From assembly GCA_027311945.1 (NCBI GenBank), contig DAICXZ010000022.1, positions 1-64,000 on the forward strand: a stretch of 64,000 bases of DNA, written 5' to 3'. Source of the stretch: Erythrobacter sp. (GTDB lineage Bacteria; Pseudomonadota; Alphaproteobacteria; Sphingomonadales; Sphingomonadaceae). Under the pieces are notes generated by a model. It was not told where the DNA came from. It did not search any database and saw only the letters and a program-made list of their open reading frames with translations. The number at the start of each line of letters is the position of its first letter. The first letter of the stretch is position 1. Positions 36,173 to 44,443 of this stretch are shown here, in pieces. A program made the translations under genes and the position numbers.

Positions 36173-36247
36173 TGGCTGGGGCGGCAGGATTCGAACCTGC
36201 GAATGGCGGCACCAAAAGCCGCTGCCTTACCACTTGGCGACGCCCCA
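36173..36247 (-). tRNA. tRNA-Gln (TTG anticodon)
   Basis: On the minus strand a 75-base cloverleaf: acceptor TGGGGCG pairs with CGCCCCA, the D arm is GCCAAGTGGTAAGGC, the anticodon stem GCGGC/GCCGC encloses loop TTTTGGT with anticodon TTG, and the T arm has GGTTCGAATCC. The encoded CCA ends at 36173. No partner tRNA lies nearby. Confidence 0.97.
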
Positions 36248-36305
36248 GCAGCGCTCGCGGAAGGGGTGCCATATAGCGGCCCCGACCGCGTGCGCAAGCC
36301 ACAGC

Positions 36306-37175
36306 TCAGACGTCGGCGCGTTTGCGTACCGGATTAAACAGGGTGCGGTCCTCAACCTTGTCGAAATCCGCTGCCGAGTGCCGCTCCGGCAGCGCCTGCG
36401 TATTGACCAGTCGCCCGCGGATCACACCGGGGCGCGCATCGATCGTCTTTACCCAGCGGCCGACGTTCTCGAACTCGTGCAGTTGCAGGAACTTGTCCGC
36501 GCCGTTGTAGGCCCCGTGGTAAAGGTTGCCGAGCCAGGTGTAGGCAGCGATGTCGGCAATCGAGTATTCGCTGCCGGCGAGGTATTCGGTCTCGCCCAGC
36601 TGGTTGTCGGCCACCGAGAAGAGGCGCTTGGTCTCCATCGCATAGCGGTCGATCGGGTATTTGTAGCGCTCGGGCGCGTAGACATAGAAGTGCCCGAAGC
36701 CGCCGCCGATGAACGGCGCGCTGCCCATCTGCCACATCAGCCAGTTGAACACCTCGGTGCGACCCCGGCCCGCAGCAGGCAGCAGGAAGTCATACTTCTC
36801 GGCAAGGTGCACAAGGATCGAGCCGCTCTCGAACACGCGTACCGGATCCACGCCCGTGCGATCCACCAGCGCGGGAATCTTCGAGTTGGGGTTGATGTCG
36901 ACAAAGCCCGAACCGAACTGTTCGGCCTCGAAAATCTTGATCATCCAGGCGTCGTATTGGGCCTCGACGTGGCCAGCTTCGAGCAGTTCCTCGAACATGA
37001 TCGTGGCCTTCACCCCGTTAGGCGTACCCAGCGAATAGAGCTGGAACGGATGCTCGCCGACCGGCAGCTCCTTTTCCTCGCGCGCGCCGGCGGTGGGGCG
37101 GTTGATACCGGAGAACTGGCCGCCGTTCTCGGCGTCGGAGGTCCACACTTCGGGCGGAGTATAGGTATCGGACAT
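36306..37175 (-). CDS. yghU: YghU-type glutathione transferase
   Basis: A 289-residue nu-class glutathione transferase. FQLYSLGTPNGVKATIMFEE starts the thioredoxin-like domain after a 45-residue extension; INPNSKIPALVDR and RVFESGSILVHLAEKYDFLL bind glutathione. The C-terminal helical domain (YLAGSEYSIADIAAYTWLGN) is typical. YghU binds two glutathiones and acts as a disulfide-bond oxidoreductase or peroxidase. ATG at 37175 with GGGAG is chosen. Upstream in-frame codons continue only as the antisense of the topoisomerase gene. Confidence 0.93.
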   Translation of the reverse strand: MSDTYTPPEVWTSDAENGGQFSGINRPTAGAREEKELPVGEHPFQLYSLGTPNGVKATIMFEELLEAGHVEAQYDAWMIKIFEAEQFGSGFVDINPNSKIPALVDRTGVDPVRVFESGSILVHLAEKYDFLLPAAGRGRTEVFNWLMWQMGSAPFIGGGFGHFYVYAPERYKYPIDRYAMETKRLFSVADNQLGETEYLAGSEYSIADIAAYTWLGNLYHGAYNGADKFLQLHEFENVGRWVKTIDARPGVIRGRLVNTQALPERHSAADFDKVEDRTLFNPVRKRADV

Positions 37176-37322
37176 CGGCTTGTCTCCCACAGGGTCAAGT
37201 GTTGTCCGGCTAGATGGTCTGCTGCTGGCGGCTGCGCAAGCCAAGCATTTCTTGACGTAGCTGAGGGACGAGCTTTCAGGCACGGGAACCGGCAGGGCGC
37301 CGTCGGGGTTTGAGACTTTGTC

Positions 37323-38342
37323 ATGGCCACCAAGCCCTCCCGCATAGTCCACGTCGATGACACCATGCCTGGCATCACGAGGCGCCGCGCGGGGAGGGGC
37401 TGGGCTTACTACGATCCGGTGGGTGCGCTGATTGCCGACCGGGCAGAGCGCGGGCGGCTCAACGCCATTGCCTTGCCGCCAGCATATAGCGCGGCGTGGT
37501 TCTGCCCTATGCCCAACGGTCATCTGCTCGCCACCGGTGTGGATGCGCGCGGGCGCAAGCAATATCGCTATCATCCCGAGTTTCGCAGCTGGCGCGAGGC
37601 GGAGAAGTTCGATGCCTGCCACGCGTTCGGACTTGCGCTGCCGAAGCTGCGCAAGCGAGTGGAGGAGGATCTGACGCAACGTGGCTTCACCCGTGAGCGG
37701 GCGATTGCCTGCGTGGTGCGGCTGCTTGATCTTGGCGCGCTGCGGATTGGCAATGCGGCCTATGCGCGCGCGAACAGGAGTTATGGCGCGACCACGCTGG
37801 AGCATCGCCATGCCGAGGTTCACGGGCAACGGATCAGGCTCGCCTTTCGCGGCAAGTCGGGCAAGGATCGCGAAGTGGCCTTGAGTGACCGCGCGCTGGC
37901 GACCTTTGTGCGCCGCTTGCACGATCTGCCCGGCCAGCGACTGTTCCAGTGGCGCGATCCCGATGGCACCTGCCACGATGTGACCTCCGCCTGCGTCAAC
38001 GAGTATCTGTCTGAGACGATGGGCGAGGGCTTCACCGCCAAGCACTTCCGCACCTTTCATGCGAGCGCGAAAGGTCTGAGCTTGCTTGCGCATGCCAAGG
38101 AAGTGCTGCCGATAAAGGCCGTGATCGGCGAAGTGGCCGAGCATCTCGGCAATACGCCTGCGGTCACTCGCAAAAGCTATATCCATCCCGCCGTGATCGA
38201 CCTCGTCGCAAGACAGGAGGAATGGCGCGCAACGCTCGAAATGCCGCGCACGACCCGCTGGCTCACCCGCGAGGAGCGGGCGCTGATCGCGCTGCTGGAG
38301 GGTGCCCCGGCTGCCGAGGTTCTGCTCGCCAATGCGGCCTGA
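37323..38342 (+). CDS. DNA topoisomerase IB
   Basis: A 339-residue poxvirus/eukaryote-type enzyme found scattered through bacteria. The N-terminal clamp domain has RKQYRYHPEFRSWREAEKFD. The catalytic pentad is visible: Arg in GALRIGNAAYARANRSYGAT, Lys in GKSGKDRE, Arg in KHFRTFHAS, then a His at VAEHLGNT and the nucleophile Tyr in TRKSYIHPAV. It relaxes supercoils without ATP through a 3'-phosphotyrosine link. The length is normal. It diverges from yghU across about 150 bases and is followed by a GMC oxidoreductase. Confidence 0.94.
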   Translation: MATKPSRIVHVDDTMPGITRRRAGRGWAYYDPVGALIADRAERGRLNAIALPPAYSAAWFCPMPNGHLLATGVDARGRKQYRYHPEFRSWREAEKFDACHAFGLALPKLRKRVEEDLTQRGFTRERAIACVVRLLDLGALRIGNAAYARANRSYGATTLEHRHAEVHGQRIRLAFRGKSGKDREVALSDRALATFVRRLHDLPGQRLFQWRDPDGTCHDVTSACVNEYLSETMGEGFTAKHFRTFHASAKGLSLLAHAKEVLPIKAVIGEVAEHLGNTPAVTRKSYIHPAVIDLVARQEEWRATLEMPRTTRWLTREERALIALLEGAPAAEVLLANAA

Positions 38343-38405
38343 CCCATCAGCCGCCCCTTGCCGCGTGCGGCTACATGCGGCAATGCAATCGTAACGGGAG
38401 TTACG

Positions 38406-40001
38406 ATGACCAGAGAGACAGACATTATCGTTGTTGGCGGCGGTTCGGCAGGCTTGCCGCTGGCCGTGCGGTTGGCCCAGGCGGGCAAGCGCGTTACCCT
38501 GATCGAGGCTGGCAGCGGCAAGTTCGATCTGCGCTCGAAGGTGCCTGCGTTGATGAGCGGGATTGTCCACACGCCGAATTTCGACTGGATGTACAAGGCC
38601 GAACCCGACCCGAGCGTCGGCGGCAGGCCCGACGTCTGGCCTGCGGGCAAGCGGCTCGGCGGTGGCAGTGCGATCAACGGGATGATGTTCATCCGGGGTG
38701 CCGCCTGGGACTATGACCATTGGGCGCAGCTCGGCGCGAAGGGCTGGGACTATGAGAGCGTGCTACCGTTCTTCAAGCGGCTCGAAGACAACGAGCGCGG
38801 GATGGACCAGTGGCGCGGAACCGGCGGCCCGATTGCCGTTTCCGATGTGCGTTCACGCTATCCGGTTACCGACCGCTGGATCGAGGCGGTCGAGGAGGCG
38901 GGTTATCCGCGTTCGAGCGACCTCAACGGCGAACAGAGCGAAGGGGTGGACTATATCCAGCTGTCGCAGCGCAACGGCCTGCGCTCGCCCACAACAGGCT
39001 ATCTGAAGAACCGTCCCAAAACGCTCGACATTCGCACCGAGGCGCAGGTGCTGCGCGTGAACTTCACCGGCAAGCGCGCCACCGGCGTGACGATCCGCTG
39101 CATGGGCACAGAGCAAGTGCTGGAGGCGAGCGAGGGCGTGGTGTTGTCGGCGGGCGCGCTTAACACGCCGCGCCTGCTGATGCTGTCGGGCATCGGGCCT
39201 GCCGCGCATCTGGCCGACCATGGCATCGAGGTGCTGGCTGATCGGCCAGGGGTGGGGCAAAACCTGCAGGAGCATTCGGCGGTCCACCTCGTCAACGAGG
39301 TTTCGGCCCACACGCTCAACAACGATGCGCGCGGGCTTTCAGGGGCGAAATCGGTGCTCGGCTTCCTCGCCAAGCGCAGCGGTGCGCTTACCACCGGGAT
39401 CGGCCATGCGCAGGCCTTCGTGAAGACGCGCGAAGAGCTGCCCGCGCCGAATATCCAGCTCGCCTTCTCGGCCTTTGCCTTCGATATCACGCCCGATGGC
39501 AACCTCGCCCTGCGCGAGGGCAGCGCGGTCACCACGCTGGTGGGCCTGATGCGCCCGGCCTCGCGCGGCACGATTACCCTTGCCGCCAACGACGCCGATG
39601 CGCCGCCGGTGATTACGCACCAGCTGCTCGGCGATGACGAAGACCGCGCGCAGCTGGTCGAGGGGCTGGAAGTGGCGCGCAAGGTGATGGATCAGGCCGC
39701 CATGGCCGGGCTTGTCACCAGCGAGGTGCGCCCAGGGCCGGACTTTGCCGATGCAGCAAGCCTGTCGAGCTATCTCGGCCTTGCCACGATCCCGATGTAT
39801 CACCCGGTTGGCACGGCGAAGATGGGGGCGACAGACGATCCGCAGGCCGTGGTTGGGCCGACATGCGCGGTGATCGGGGTGGAAGGATTGTTCGTGGCCG
39901 ATGCCTCGATCATGCCCACGATCCCGCAGGGCAACACCAATGCCACCAGCATCATGATCGGCGAACGGGCGAGCGATCTGATCCTGCGCGCACTGGCCTG
40001 A
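38406..40001 (+). CDS. GMC-family oxidoreductase (BetA-like)
   Basis: A 531-residue flavoenzyme. The FAD motif is DIIVVGGGSAGLPLAVRLAQ near the N-terminus; the signatures GKRLGGGSAINGMMFIRGAA and SAGALNTPRLLMLSGIG follow; the catalytic His is in MYHPVGTAKMGA, and the tail PQGNTNATSIMIGERASDLI is canonical. It oxidises an alcohol; choline or a terpenoid/glycol substrate cannot be distinguished. The start at 38406 follows GGGAG closely. It is a distant paralogue of 14109-15725. Confidence 0.93.
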   Translation: MTRETDIIVVGGGSAGLPLAVRLAQAGKRVTLIEAGSGKFDLRSKVPALMSGIVHTPNFDWMYKAEPDPSVGGRPDVWPAGKRLGGGSAINGMMFIRGAAWDYDHWAQLGAKGWDYESVLPFFKRLEDNERGMDQWRGTGGPIAVSDVRSRYPVTDRWIEAVEEAGYPRSSDLNGEQSEGVDYIQLSQRNGLRSPTTGYLKNRPKTLDIRTEAQVLRVNFTGKRATGVTIRCMGTEQVLEASEGVVLSAGALNTPRLLMLSGIGPAAHLADHGIEVLADRPGVGQNLQEHSAVHLVNEVSAHTLNNDARGLSGAKSVLGFLAKRSGALTTGIGHAQAFVKTREELPAPNIQLAFSAFAFDITPDGNLALREGSAVTTLVGLMRPASRGTITLAANDADAPPVITHQLLGDDEDRAQLVEGLEVARKVMDQAAMAGLVTSEVRPGPDFADAASLSSYLGLATIPMYHPVGTAKMGATDDPQAVVGPTCAVIGVEGLFVADASIMPTIPQGNTNATSIMIGERASDLILRALA

Positions 40002-40127
40002 TGTCACCAGCTTGCCCCGCGCGCGACGCGAAATAGTCACCAAGTGCAATAAAGCTGTCATCATAATCAGCTTGAGCGGGGCTCATGTGATGCGGGCGAA
40101 TCGCCCCGCGCCAAATGGGTTTGTTTT

Positions 40128-40571
40128 ATGCGCTTTGGTTTCTGCCTGCTTGCTGCCGTTTTTGCTGCTGCTCCCGGTGCCGCCTTCGCGGGCGAGCTTT
40201 CGGGCAGTGTGATTGACGCGCGCGGCCTGCCGGTGGCGGGGATCGAGGTTTCGCTGGGCGATAGCGACCAGCTTACGCAGACTGATGGTGAGGGGCGCTA
40301 TACCTTCGCCGATGTTGCGGCGGGTGAGGCCAGCCTTGCCGTACGCAAGGCCAATGGCGACGTGCAGCGCGCCTTTGCGCAGGTCGCCGCCGAGGGCGTG
40401 ACCCGGCGCGATGTGTTCCTTGTTTCGGCTGGCGCGCTGTCGGCTGTGCTCGCTCCGGCCCAGCCGGAAGCCGATGTTGACCTTAGCGAGACTCTGCGCC
40501 TTGCCGACCAGATGGTTGACGCTGTCCGCGGCGAACGGGCTGCCTGGCGCTGGAACGACCGCGAGGCCTGA
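40128..40571 (+). CDS. Exported carboxypeptidase-regulatory-like domain protein
   Basis: A 147-residue product with a signal peptide (FCLLAAVFAAAPGAAFAGEL). The mature part starts with ELSGSVIDARGLPVAGIEVS and LTQTDGEGRYTFADVAAGEA, the transthyretin-like CarboxypepD_reg domain. The last 50 residues are unrelated and helical. It is periplasmic or surface exposed, and the role is unknown. No operon partner lies close. Confidence 0.8.
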   Translation: MRFGFCLLAAVFAAAPGAAFAGELSGSVIDARGLPVAGIEVSLGDSDQLTQTDGEGRYTFADVAAGEASLAVRKANGDVQRAFAQVAAEGVTRRDVFLVSAGALSAVLAPAQPEADVDLSETLRLADQMVDAVRGERAAWRWNDREA

Positions 40572-40675
40572 GCGCCTCCTCCCCGCATCTCCCAAACGGC
40601 AGGCAATGGACAGGCGCGGCCAAGCGTCCTAGTCAGGCAACAAGTTTCAATTGTTGCCACATGGATGCCTGCCTC

Positions 40676-42340
40676 ATGCGCCTGCTCGCCAAAGCCCTCC
40701 TGCCGCTGACCCTTGCTGTCGCTGCCTGTTCCTCGGGCGGGGAGCCGGCCGAACAAGGTGGCTACGACATGCTCGCAAGCCGCGCGTCGATCGTGCCGGT
40801 CGAGATGGAGGTCGACACCTCCTACCTCACCGACGAGGAGAAGCAGGTCGTCAACAAGCTGATCGAAGCGAGCCAGCTGATGAGCGAGATCTACCTGCGC
40901 CAGCGCGGTGCCGATCTGCCTGCGATGCGTGAGGAGATCGCGGCTACCGACGATGGCGACACGCTCGAAATGTTCGACCGCAATTTCGGCCCGTGGGATT
41001 CGGTGGCGGATAACAAGCCGTTCTATGGCGATGCCGAGTGGCCCGAAGGCGCTGGCTTCTATCCCGCCGACCTCACCCGCGAGGAATTTGACGCCTACCT
41101 CGCAGCGCACCCCGACCAGAAGGATGCGCTGATGAGCCCCTACACGGTGGTGAAGCGTGCCAAGAACGAGGACGGGGAAGATGGTTTCGTCGCCGTGCCC
41201 TATTCGGTCGAATATGCCGAGTGGCTGAAGCCCGCCGCCAAGCTGCTGCGCGAAGCGGCCGACATCACCAGCAATGCCAGCCTCAAGAAGTTTCTCTCCT
41301 TGCGCGCCGATAGCTTTGAATCGGATGACTATTTCGAAAGCGAAATGGCCTGGATGGATCTTGAGGGCACCCCCATCGAAGTCGCCATCGGGCCTTACGA
41401 GGTCTACACTGATCGGCTCTACGGCACCAAGACCGCGTTCGAGAGCTTCGTGACGCTGCGCAACCCGGAAGAGAGCGCTGCGCTGCGCCGCTATGTCGGC
41501 TATCTGCGCGATATGGAGGGCAACCTGCCCATCGCGGATGAATACAAGAACTTTGCGCGCGGGTTCGAAAGCCCGATCTCGGTTGCCGATCAGGTGCAGG
41601 GCGGGGGCGATAACGTGCCCGGCGTGCAGACCATCGCCTTCAACCTCCCCAACGACGAGCGCGTGCGCGAGGCCAAGGGCGCGAAGAAGGTCATCCTGGC
41701 CAATGTGCTGGGCGCCAAGTTTGACCGCATCCTCGACCCCATCGCCGATGTCGTGCTGAGCGCGGATCAGGCCGCGCTGGTCAGCCGCAAATATATGACG
41801 CTGTTCACGCTTTTCCACGAGTTGAGCCACTCGCTCGGGCCGGGCACGATCACCGTCGATGGCCGCGAGACCACCGTCAATGCCGAGCTGAAAGAACAGT
41901 ATTCGGCGCTGGAGGAGAGCAAGGCCGACGTCATGGGCATGTATAACCTGCTCTACATGATGCAGCGCGGCGAGCTGCCCGAGGCGGAGAAGGAAGAACT
42001 GCTGGCGACCTACTTTGCCGGGATCTTCCGCTCGGTGCGGTTCGGCATCGAGGAGGCCCATGGCAAGGGCTCGGCGGTGCAATATGGATACCTGCTCGAA
42101 AAGGGCGCCTTCGCCTGGGACGAGGACGCGGGGCATTACACCATCGACATGGCCAAGCTGGAGACGGGCCTGCGCGACCTTTTGGCCGAAGAGCTGATGT
42201 TGCAGGCCAAGGGCGATTACGAGGGCACCAAAGCCTTCTTCGCCAAATATGCTCACCTTGACGAACATGCGCAGCGCGTGATCGCCGGGATGGACGAGAT
42301 CCCGGTCGATATCCGCCCGATCTACCCGCGCTCGATCTGA
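40676..42340 (+). CDS. M49-like zinc peptidase lipoprotein
   Basis: A 554-residue product. The signal and lipobox are MRLLAKALLPLTLAVAACSS with the lipidated Cys after LAVAA. The metal site appears as TLFHELSHSLGPGTITVDGR (HExxH) and EESKADVMGMYNLLYMMQRG, whose Glu after the spacer is the third ligand, as in dipeptidyl peptidase III (M49). M49 enzymes normally have HExxxH; here it reads HELSH, as in shorter bacterial members. It may release dipeptides at the outer membrane. ATG at 40661 would place five residues before the signal peptide. Confidence 0.75.
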   Translation: MRLLAKALLPLTLAVAACSSGGEPAEQGGYDMLASRASIVPVEMEVDTSYLTDEEKQVVNKLIEASQLMSEIYLRQRGADLPAMREEIAATDDGDTLEMFDRNFGPWDSVADNKPFYGDAEWPEGAGFYPADLTREEFDAYLAAHPDQKDALMSPYTVVKRAKNEDGEDGFVAVPYSVEYAEWLKPAAKLLREAADITSNASLKKFLSLRADSFESDDYFESEMAWMDLEGTPIEVAIGPYEVYTDRLYGTKTAFESFVTLRNPEESAALRRYVGYLRDMEGNLPIADEYKNFARGFESPISVADQVQGGGDNVPGVQTIAFNLPNDERVREAKGAKKVILANVLGAKFDRILDPIADVVLSADQAALVSRKYMTLFTLFHELSHSLGPGTITVDGRETTVNAELKEQYSALEESKADVMGMYNLLYMMQRGELPEAEKEELLATYFAGIFRSVRFGIEEAHGKGSAVQYGYLLEKGAFAWDEDAGHYTIDMAKLETGLRDLLAEELMLQAKGDYEGTKAFFAKYAHLDEHAQRVIAGMDEIPVDIRPIYPRSI

Positions 42341-42358
42341 CTTCTTTGCGCTTGAGCT

Positions 42359-42473
42359 CGTCATTGCGAGGAGCCGCAGGCGACGCGGCAATCCATCTCC
42401 CCGATGTCTGCGCTTCAGGAAAACGTTGGAGATGGATTGCTTCTCCCGGACTAAGTCCGGGATCGCAATGACG
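42359..42473. repeat. REP-like inverted repeat element
   Basis: A 115-base element with ends CGTCATTGCGA and TCGCAATGACG, an inner pair (GCAATCCATCTCC / GGAGATGGATTGC) and a small hairpin (CCCGGACT / AGTCCGGG). Elements with CGTCATTGCGAGGAGC ends occur in many copies across diverse bacterial genomes. It lies between the convergent lipoprotein and DUF3817 genes. Confidence 0.8.
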
Positions 42474-42481
42474 AAGGTGGA

Positions 42482-42784
42482 TCAGGCGCGGGAAAGCTGT
42501 TCCTGACGGCGCGCGATCAGCGGGTCGTTGAGGAAGGTGCCGGTCGGGAACAGCGCGAAGACGAAGGTGCGCAGCCATTCGGCAATGGTGAACCCCTTGC
42601 CGGGCAGGCACACTGCCATGGCCGCGAGATAAGCCAGCCAGGCCACGCCGTGGGCCATGCCGAAGGGCCGGATCAGCGCATCGTAGCCAAGCCCGTATTT
42701 CAACGGCATGGCGACGAGGAACAACAGGATCGTGGTGATCCCCTCGATAAAGGCGACGACGCGGAAGGCCTGCAGCATCTTCAT
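42482..42784 (-). CDS. DUF3817 membrane protein
   Basis: A 100-residue protein with three hydrophobic helices (FRVVAFIEGITTILLFLVAM; GMAHGVAWLAYLAAMAVCLP; EWLRTFVFALFPTGTFLND). Small DUF3817 proteins contain this pattern and are inner-membrane proteins of unknown function. It starts five bases after the ilvE stop, so both are likely co-transcribed. Confidence 0.88.
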   Translation of the reverse strand: MKMLQAFRVVAFIEGITTILLFLVAMPLKYGLGYDALIRPFGMAHGVAWLAYLAAMAVCLPGKGFTIAEWLRTFVFALFPTGTFLNDPLIARRQEQLSRA

Positions 42785-42789
42785 GGCAA

Positions 42790-43890
42790 TCAATCCAGCT
42801 TCATGACCCAGCCGTGCGGATCGGCGGCCTTGCCGCGCTGGATATCGACCAGCCGCTGCTTGAGGCGGCCGGTCAGCTGACCGGGGCCGCCAGTGCCGAT
42901 GGTGAAGTTGTGCTCGCGCCCGGCGACGGTGCCGACCGGGGTGACGACGGCTGCGGTGCCGCAGGCGAAGGTCTCCACCAGGTGGCCCGAAGCCGCATCG
43001 GCCTGCCACTGGTCGATCGAATAGCGCTCCTCACGCACGGCGAGCCCCTCTTCGCGGGCGAGCGTGATCAGGCTGTCACGGGTGATGCCGGGCAGGATCG
43101 TGCCCGATAGCGGGGGGGTGATCATCGAGCCGTCGTCGAAGACGAAAAACAGGTTCATGCCGCCCAGTTCCTCGATCCATTTATGCTCGGCGGCATCGAG
43201 GAACACCACCTGATCATGGTGCAGCGCGAAGGCCTCCTTCGTGGGCACGAGGCTGGCGGCATAGTTGCCGCCGCACTTGGCTGCGCCCGTTCCGCCCGGC
43301 GCGGCGCGGGTATAGTCCGACACCCAGACGCTGACCGCCGGAGCGCCCGACTTGAAATAGTTGCCCGCGGGCGAGCAGATCACGAGGAACTTGTATTGCT
43401 TGGCCGGGCGCACGCCGAGGAAGTGCTCGTTGGCGAACATGAAGGGCCGGATATAGAGTGAGCCGCCCTCGACCGGGGGGAACCAGTCCTTGTCGGCCTC
43501 GACCGCGAGGCGGACCGCTTCGACGAAGGTTTCTTGGGGCAACTCGGGCATGGCAAGCCGGTGCGCCGAGGCGTTGAAGCGGCGCGCGTTCTCCTCAGGC
43601 CGGAACAGCGCCATGCTGCCGTCGTCGAGGCGATAGGCCTTCAGTCCCTCGAAGATTTCTTGCGCATAGTGCAGCACGCTCGATGCCGGGTGCAGCGGGA
43701 TAGCCTCCAGCGGGCCGACCTTGGCGTTGTGCCAGCCGTGCGCCTCGTCCCAGTCGATCGAGACCATGTGATCGGTAAATACGGTCCCGAACCCCGGCTC
43801 GGCGATGCGCGCTTCGCGCAGGTCGTCGGGGGTGGGGGCCGGATGGGCCAGGGTCTCGAAGGCAATCGGGCTTTCGGCGAGCGTCGCCAT
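42790..43890 (-). CDS. ilvE: Branched-chain amino acid aminotransferase
   Basis: A 366-residue PLP enzyme of the larger (class IV, mitochondrial-like) type. EIFEGLKAYR and RFNASAHRLAMPELP are family motifs; the PLP lysine is in AAKCGGNYAAS; the phosphate-binding region is FACGTAAVVTPVG. It interconverts leucine, isoleucine and valine with their 2-oxo acids. ATG at 43890 follows GGACCACAT. DUF3817 is downstream. A small RNA/peptide gene with its own hairpin terminator lies upstream in the same direction. Confidence 0.95.
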   Translation of the reverse strand: MATLAESPIAFETLAHPAPTPDDLREARIAEPGFGTVFTDHMVSIDWDEAHGWHNAKVGPLEAIPLHPASSVLHYAQEIFEGLKAYRLDDGSMALFRPEENARRFNASAHRLAMPELPQETFVEAVRLAVEADKDWFPPVEGGSLYIRPFMFANEHFLGVRPAKQYKFLVICSPAGNYFKSGAPAVSVWVSDYTRAAPGGTGAAKCGGNYAASLVPTKEAFALHHDQVVFLDAAEHKWIEELGGMNLFFVFDDGSMITPPLSGTILPGITRDSLITLAREEGLAVREERYSIDQWQADAASGHLVETFACGTAAVVTPVGTVAGREHNFTIGTGGPGQLTGRLKQRLVDIQRGKAADPHGWVMKLD

Positions 43891-44054
43891 ACTATGTGGT
43901 CCTTGCTGTGGAAGGGCTGCTAATGACAGAAAATTACGTCAATGCAAGATTAGAAGAAATTTTCCATCCAATTGGCTTGTGTCAGCGCATTGTCTAGCCT
44001 GTTGGAGCAAGGATTTGAAGGGGCGCTCTGTGGAGCGCGCCCGGGCACAAATGA

Positions 44055-44090
44055 GAAGGGCTGCTTCGACCTCAGCCGAAACAGCCCTTC
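44055..44090 (-). terminator. Hairpin terminator after the small frame
   Basis: Arms GAAGGGCTG (44090-44082) and CAGCCCTTC (44063-44055), loop of 18 bases, then TCATTTG. The T-tract is weak, but the stem is strong. It would end a transcript starting near 44240 and running towards ilvE, or act as a leader attenuator. Confidence 0.5.
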
Positions 44091-44139
44091 GCATGGTCAG
44101 CGGCCGGAAGTGCCGCCCACAAAGCCTCTACCGCGGTGT

Positions 44140-44199
44140 TTAAACCAGATAGTGCCTCGTGCGGAAACTAACCGACCTCCCTGCTGAACCATGAGACAT
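44140..44199 (-). CDS. Possible 19-residue small protein with a perfect SD
   Basis: The ATG at 44199 is preceded at the optimal 7-base spacing by a 15-base segment (44215-44201) with the core AAAGGAGGTGATCC, complementary to the entire 3' end of 16S rRNA. The frame gives MSHGSAGRSVSFRTRHYLV and stops at 44140. An alternative ATG at 44192 opens a 31-residue frame (MVQQGGRLVSARGTIWFKHR ... TSGR) ending at 44097, closer to the hairpin. Which frame is translated, or whether the RNA works as such, is not decided. It could also be a regulatory leader for ilvE. Confidence 0.4.
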   Translation of the reverse strand: MSHGSAGRSVSFRTRHYLV

Positions 44200-44443
44200 C
44201 GGATCACCTCCTTTCGCGCTATTAAGCCAACACCCAAAACCGTTTCACCGGGGGCGAAGACCGCGATAACCGCTGGCCTTGTGTCCTTTGTGAATCGTGC
44301 TGCAGCGCAAGACAAGCCTTGAATTTATCTTTTTCACAGTCAGAATAGGTCGCCTGCGCAAAGCTGGGTTATTTGACGGTTTTATGGCAGCTTGGAAGGG
44401 ACTGCTTAGCCTTCCCAGCCCCGAAGCGTTTGCGCCCAGCGAA

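Larger units (their letters stand above)
43891..44443. other. Intergenic stretch with a small gene or RNA
   Basis: About 550 bases between ilvE and the lipoprotein gene. It contains a very strong RBS followed by short open frames and a hairpin at 44055-44215, described separately. A second stem-loop (GCGCTC / GAGCGC, 44024-44039) follows. The rest is AT-richer than the neighbours and probably promoter DNA. Confidence 0.55.

Noticed and set aside
37176-38720. In-frame extension of yghU upstream by about 500 codons
   Set aside because: It reads antisense through topoisomerase IB and the start of the GMC gene; yghU has its own RBS and a family-matching start at 37175.
40298-42391. A 697-codon minus-strand frame
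   Set aside because: Antisense to the M49-like lipoprotein; starts in the REP-like element and has no recognisable domain.
42359-42473. CRISPR-like repeat
   Set aside because: Only one palindromic unit exists, with no regularly spaced direct repeats or cas genes.
44201-44215. 16S rRNA 3' end on the plus strand
   Set aside because: Only 15 bases match and no other rRNA sequence surrounds it; it is best read as a Shine-Dalgarno on the minus strand.
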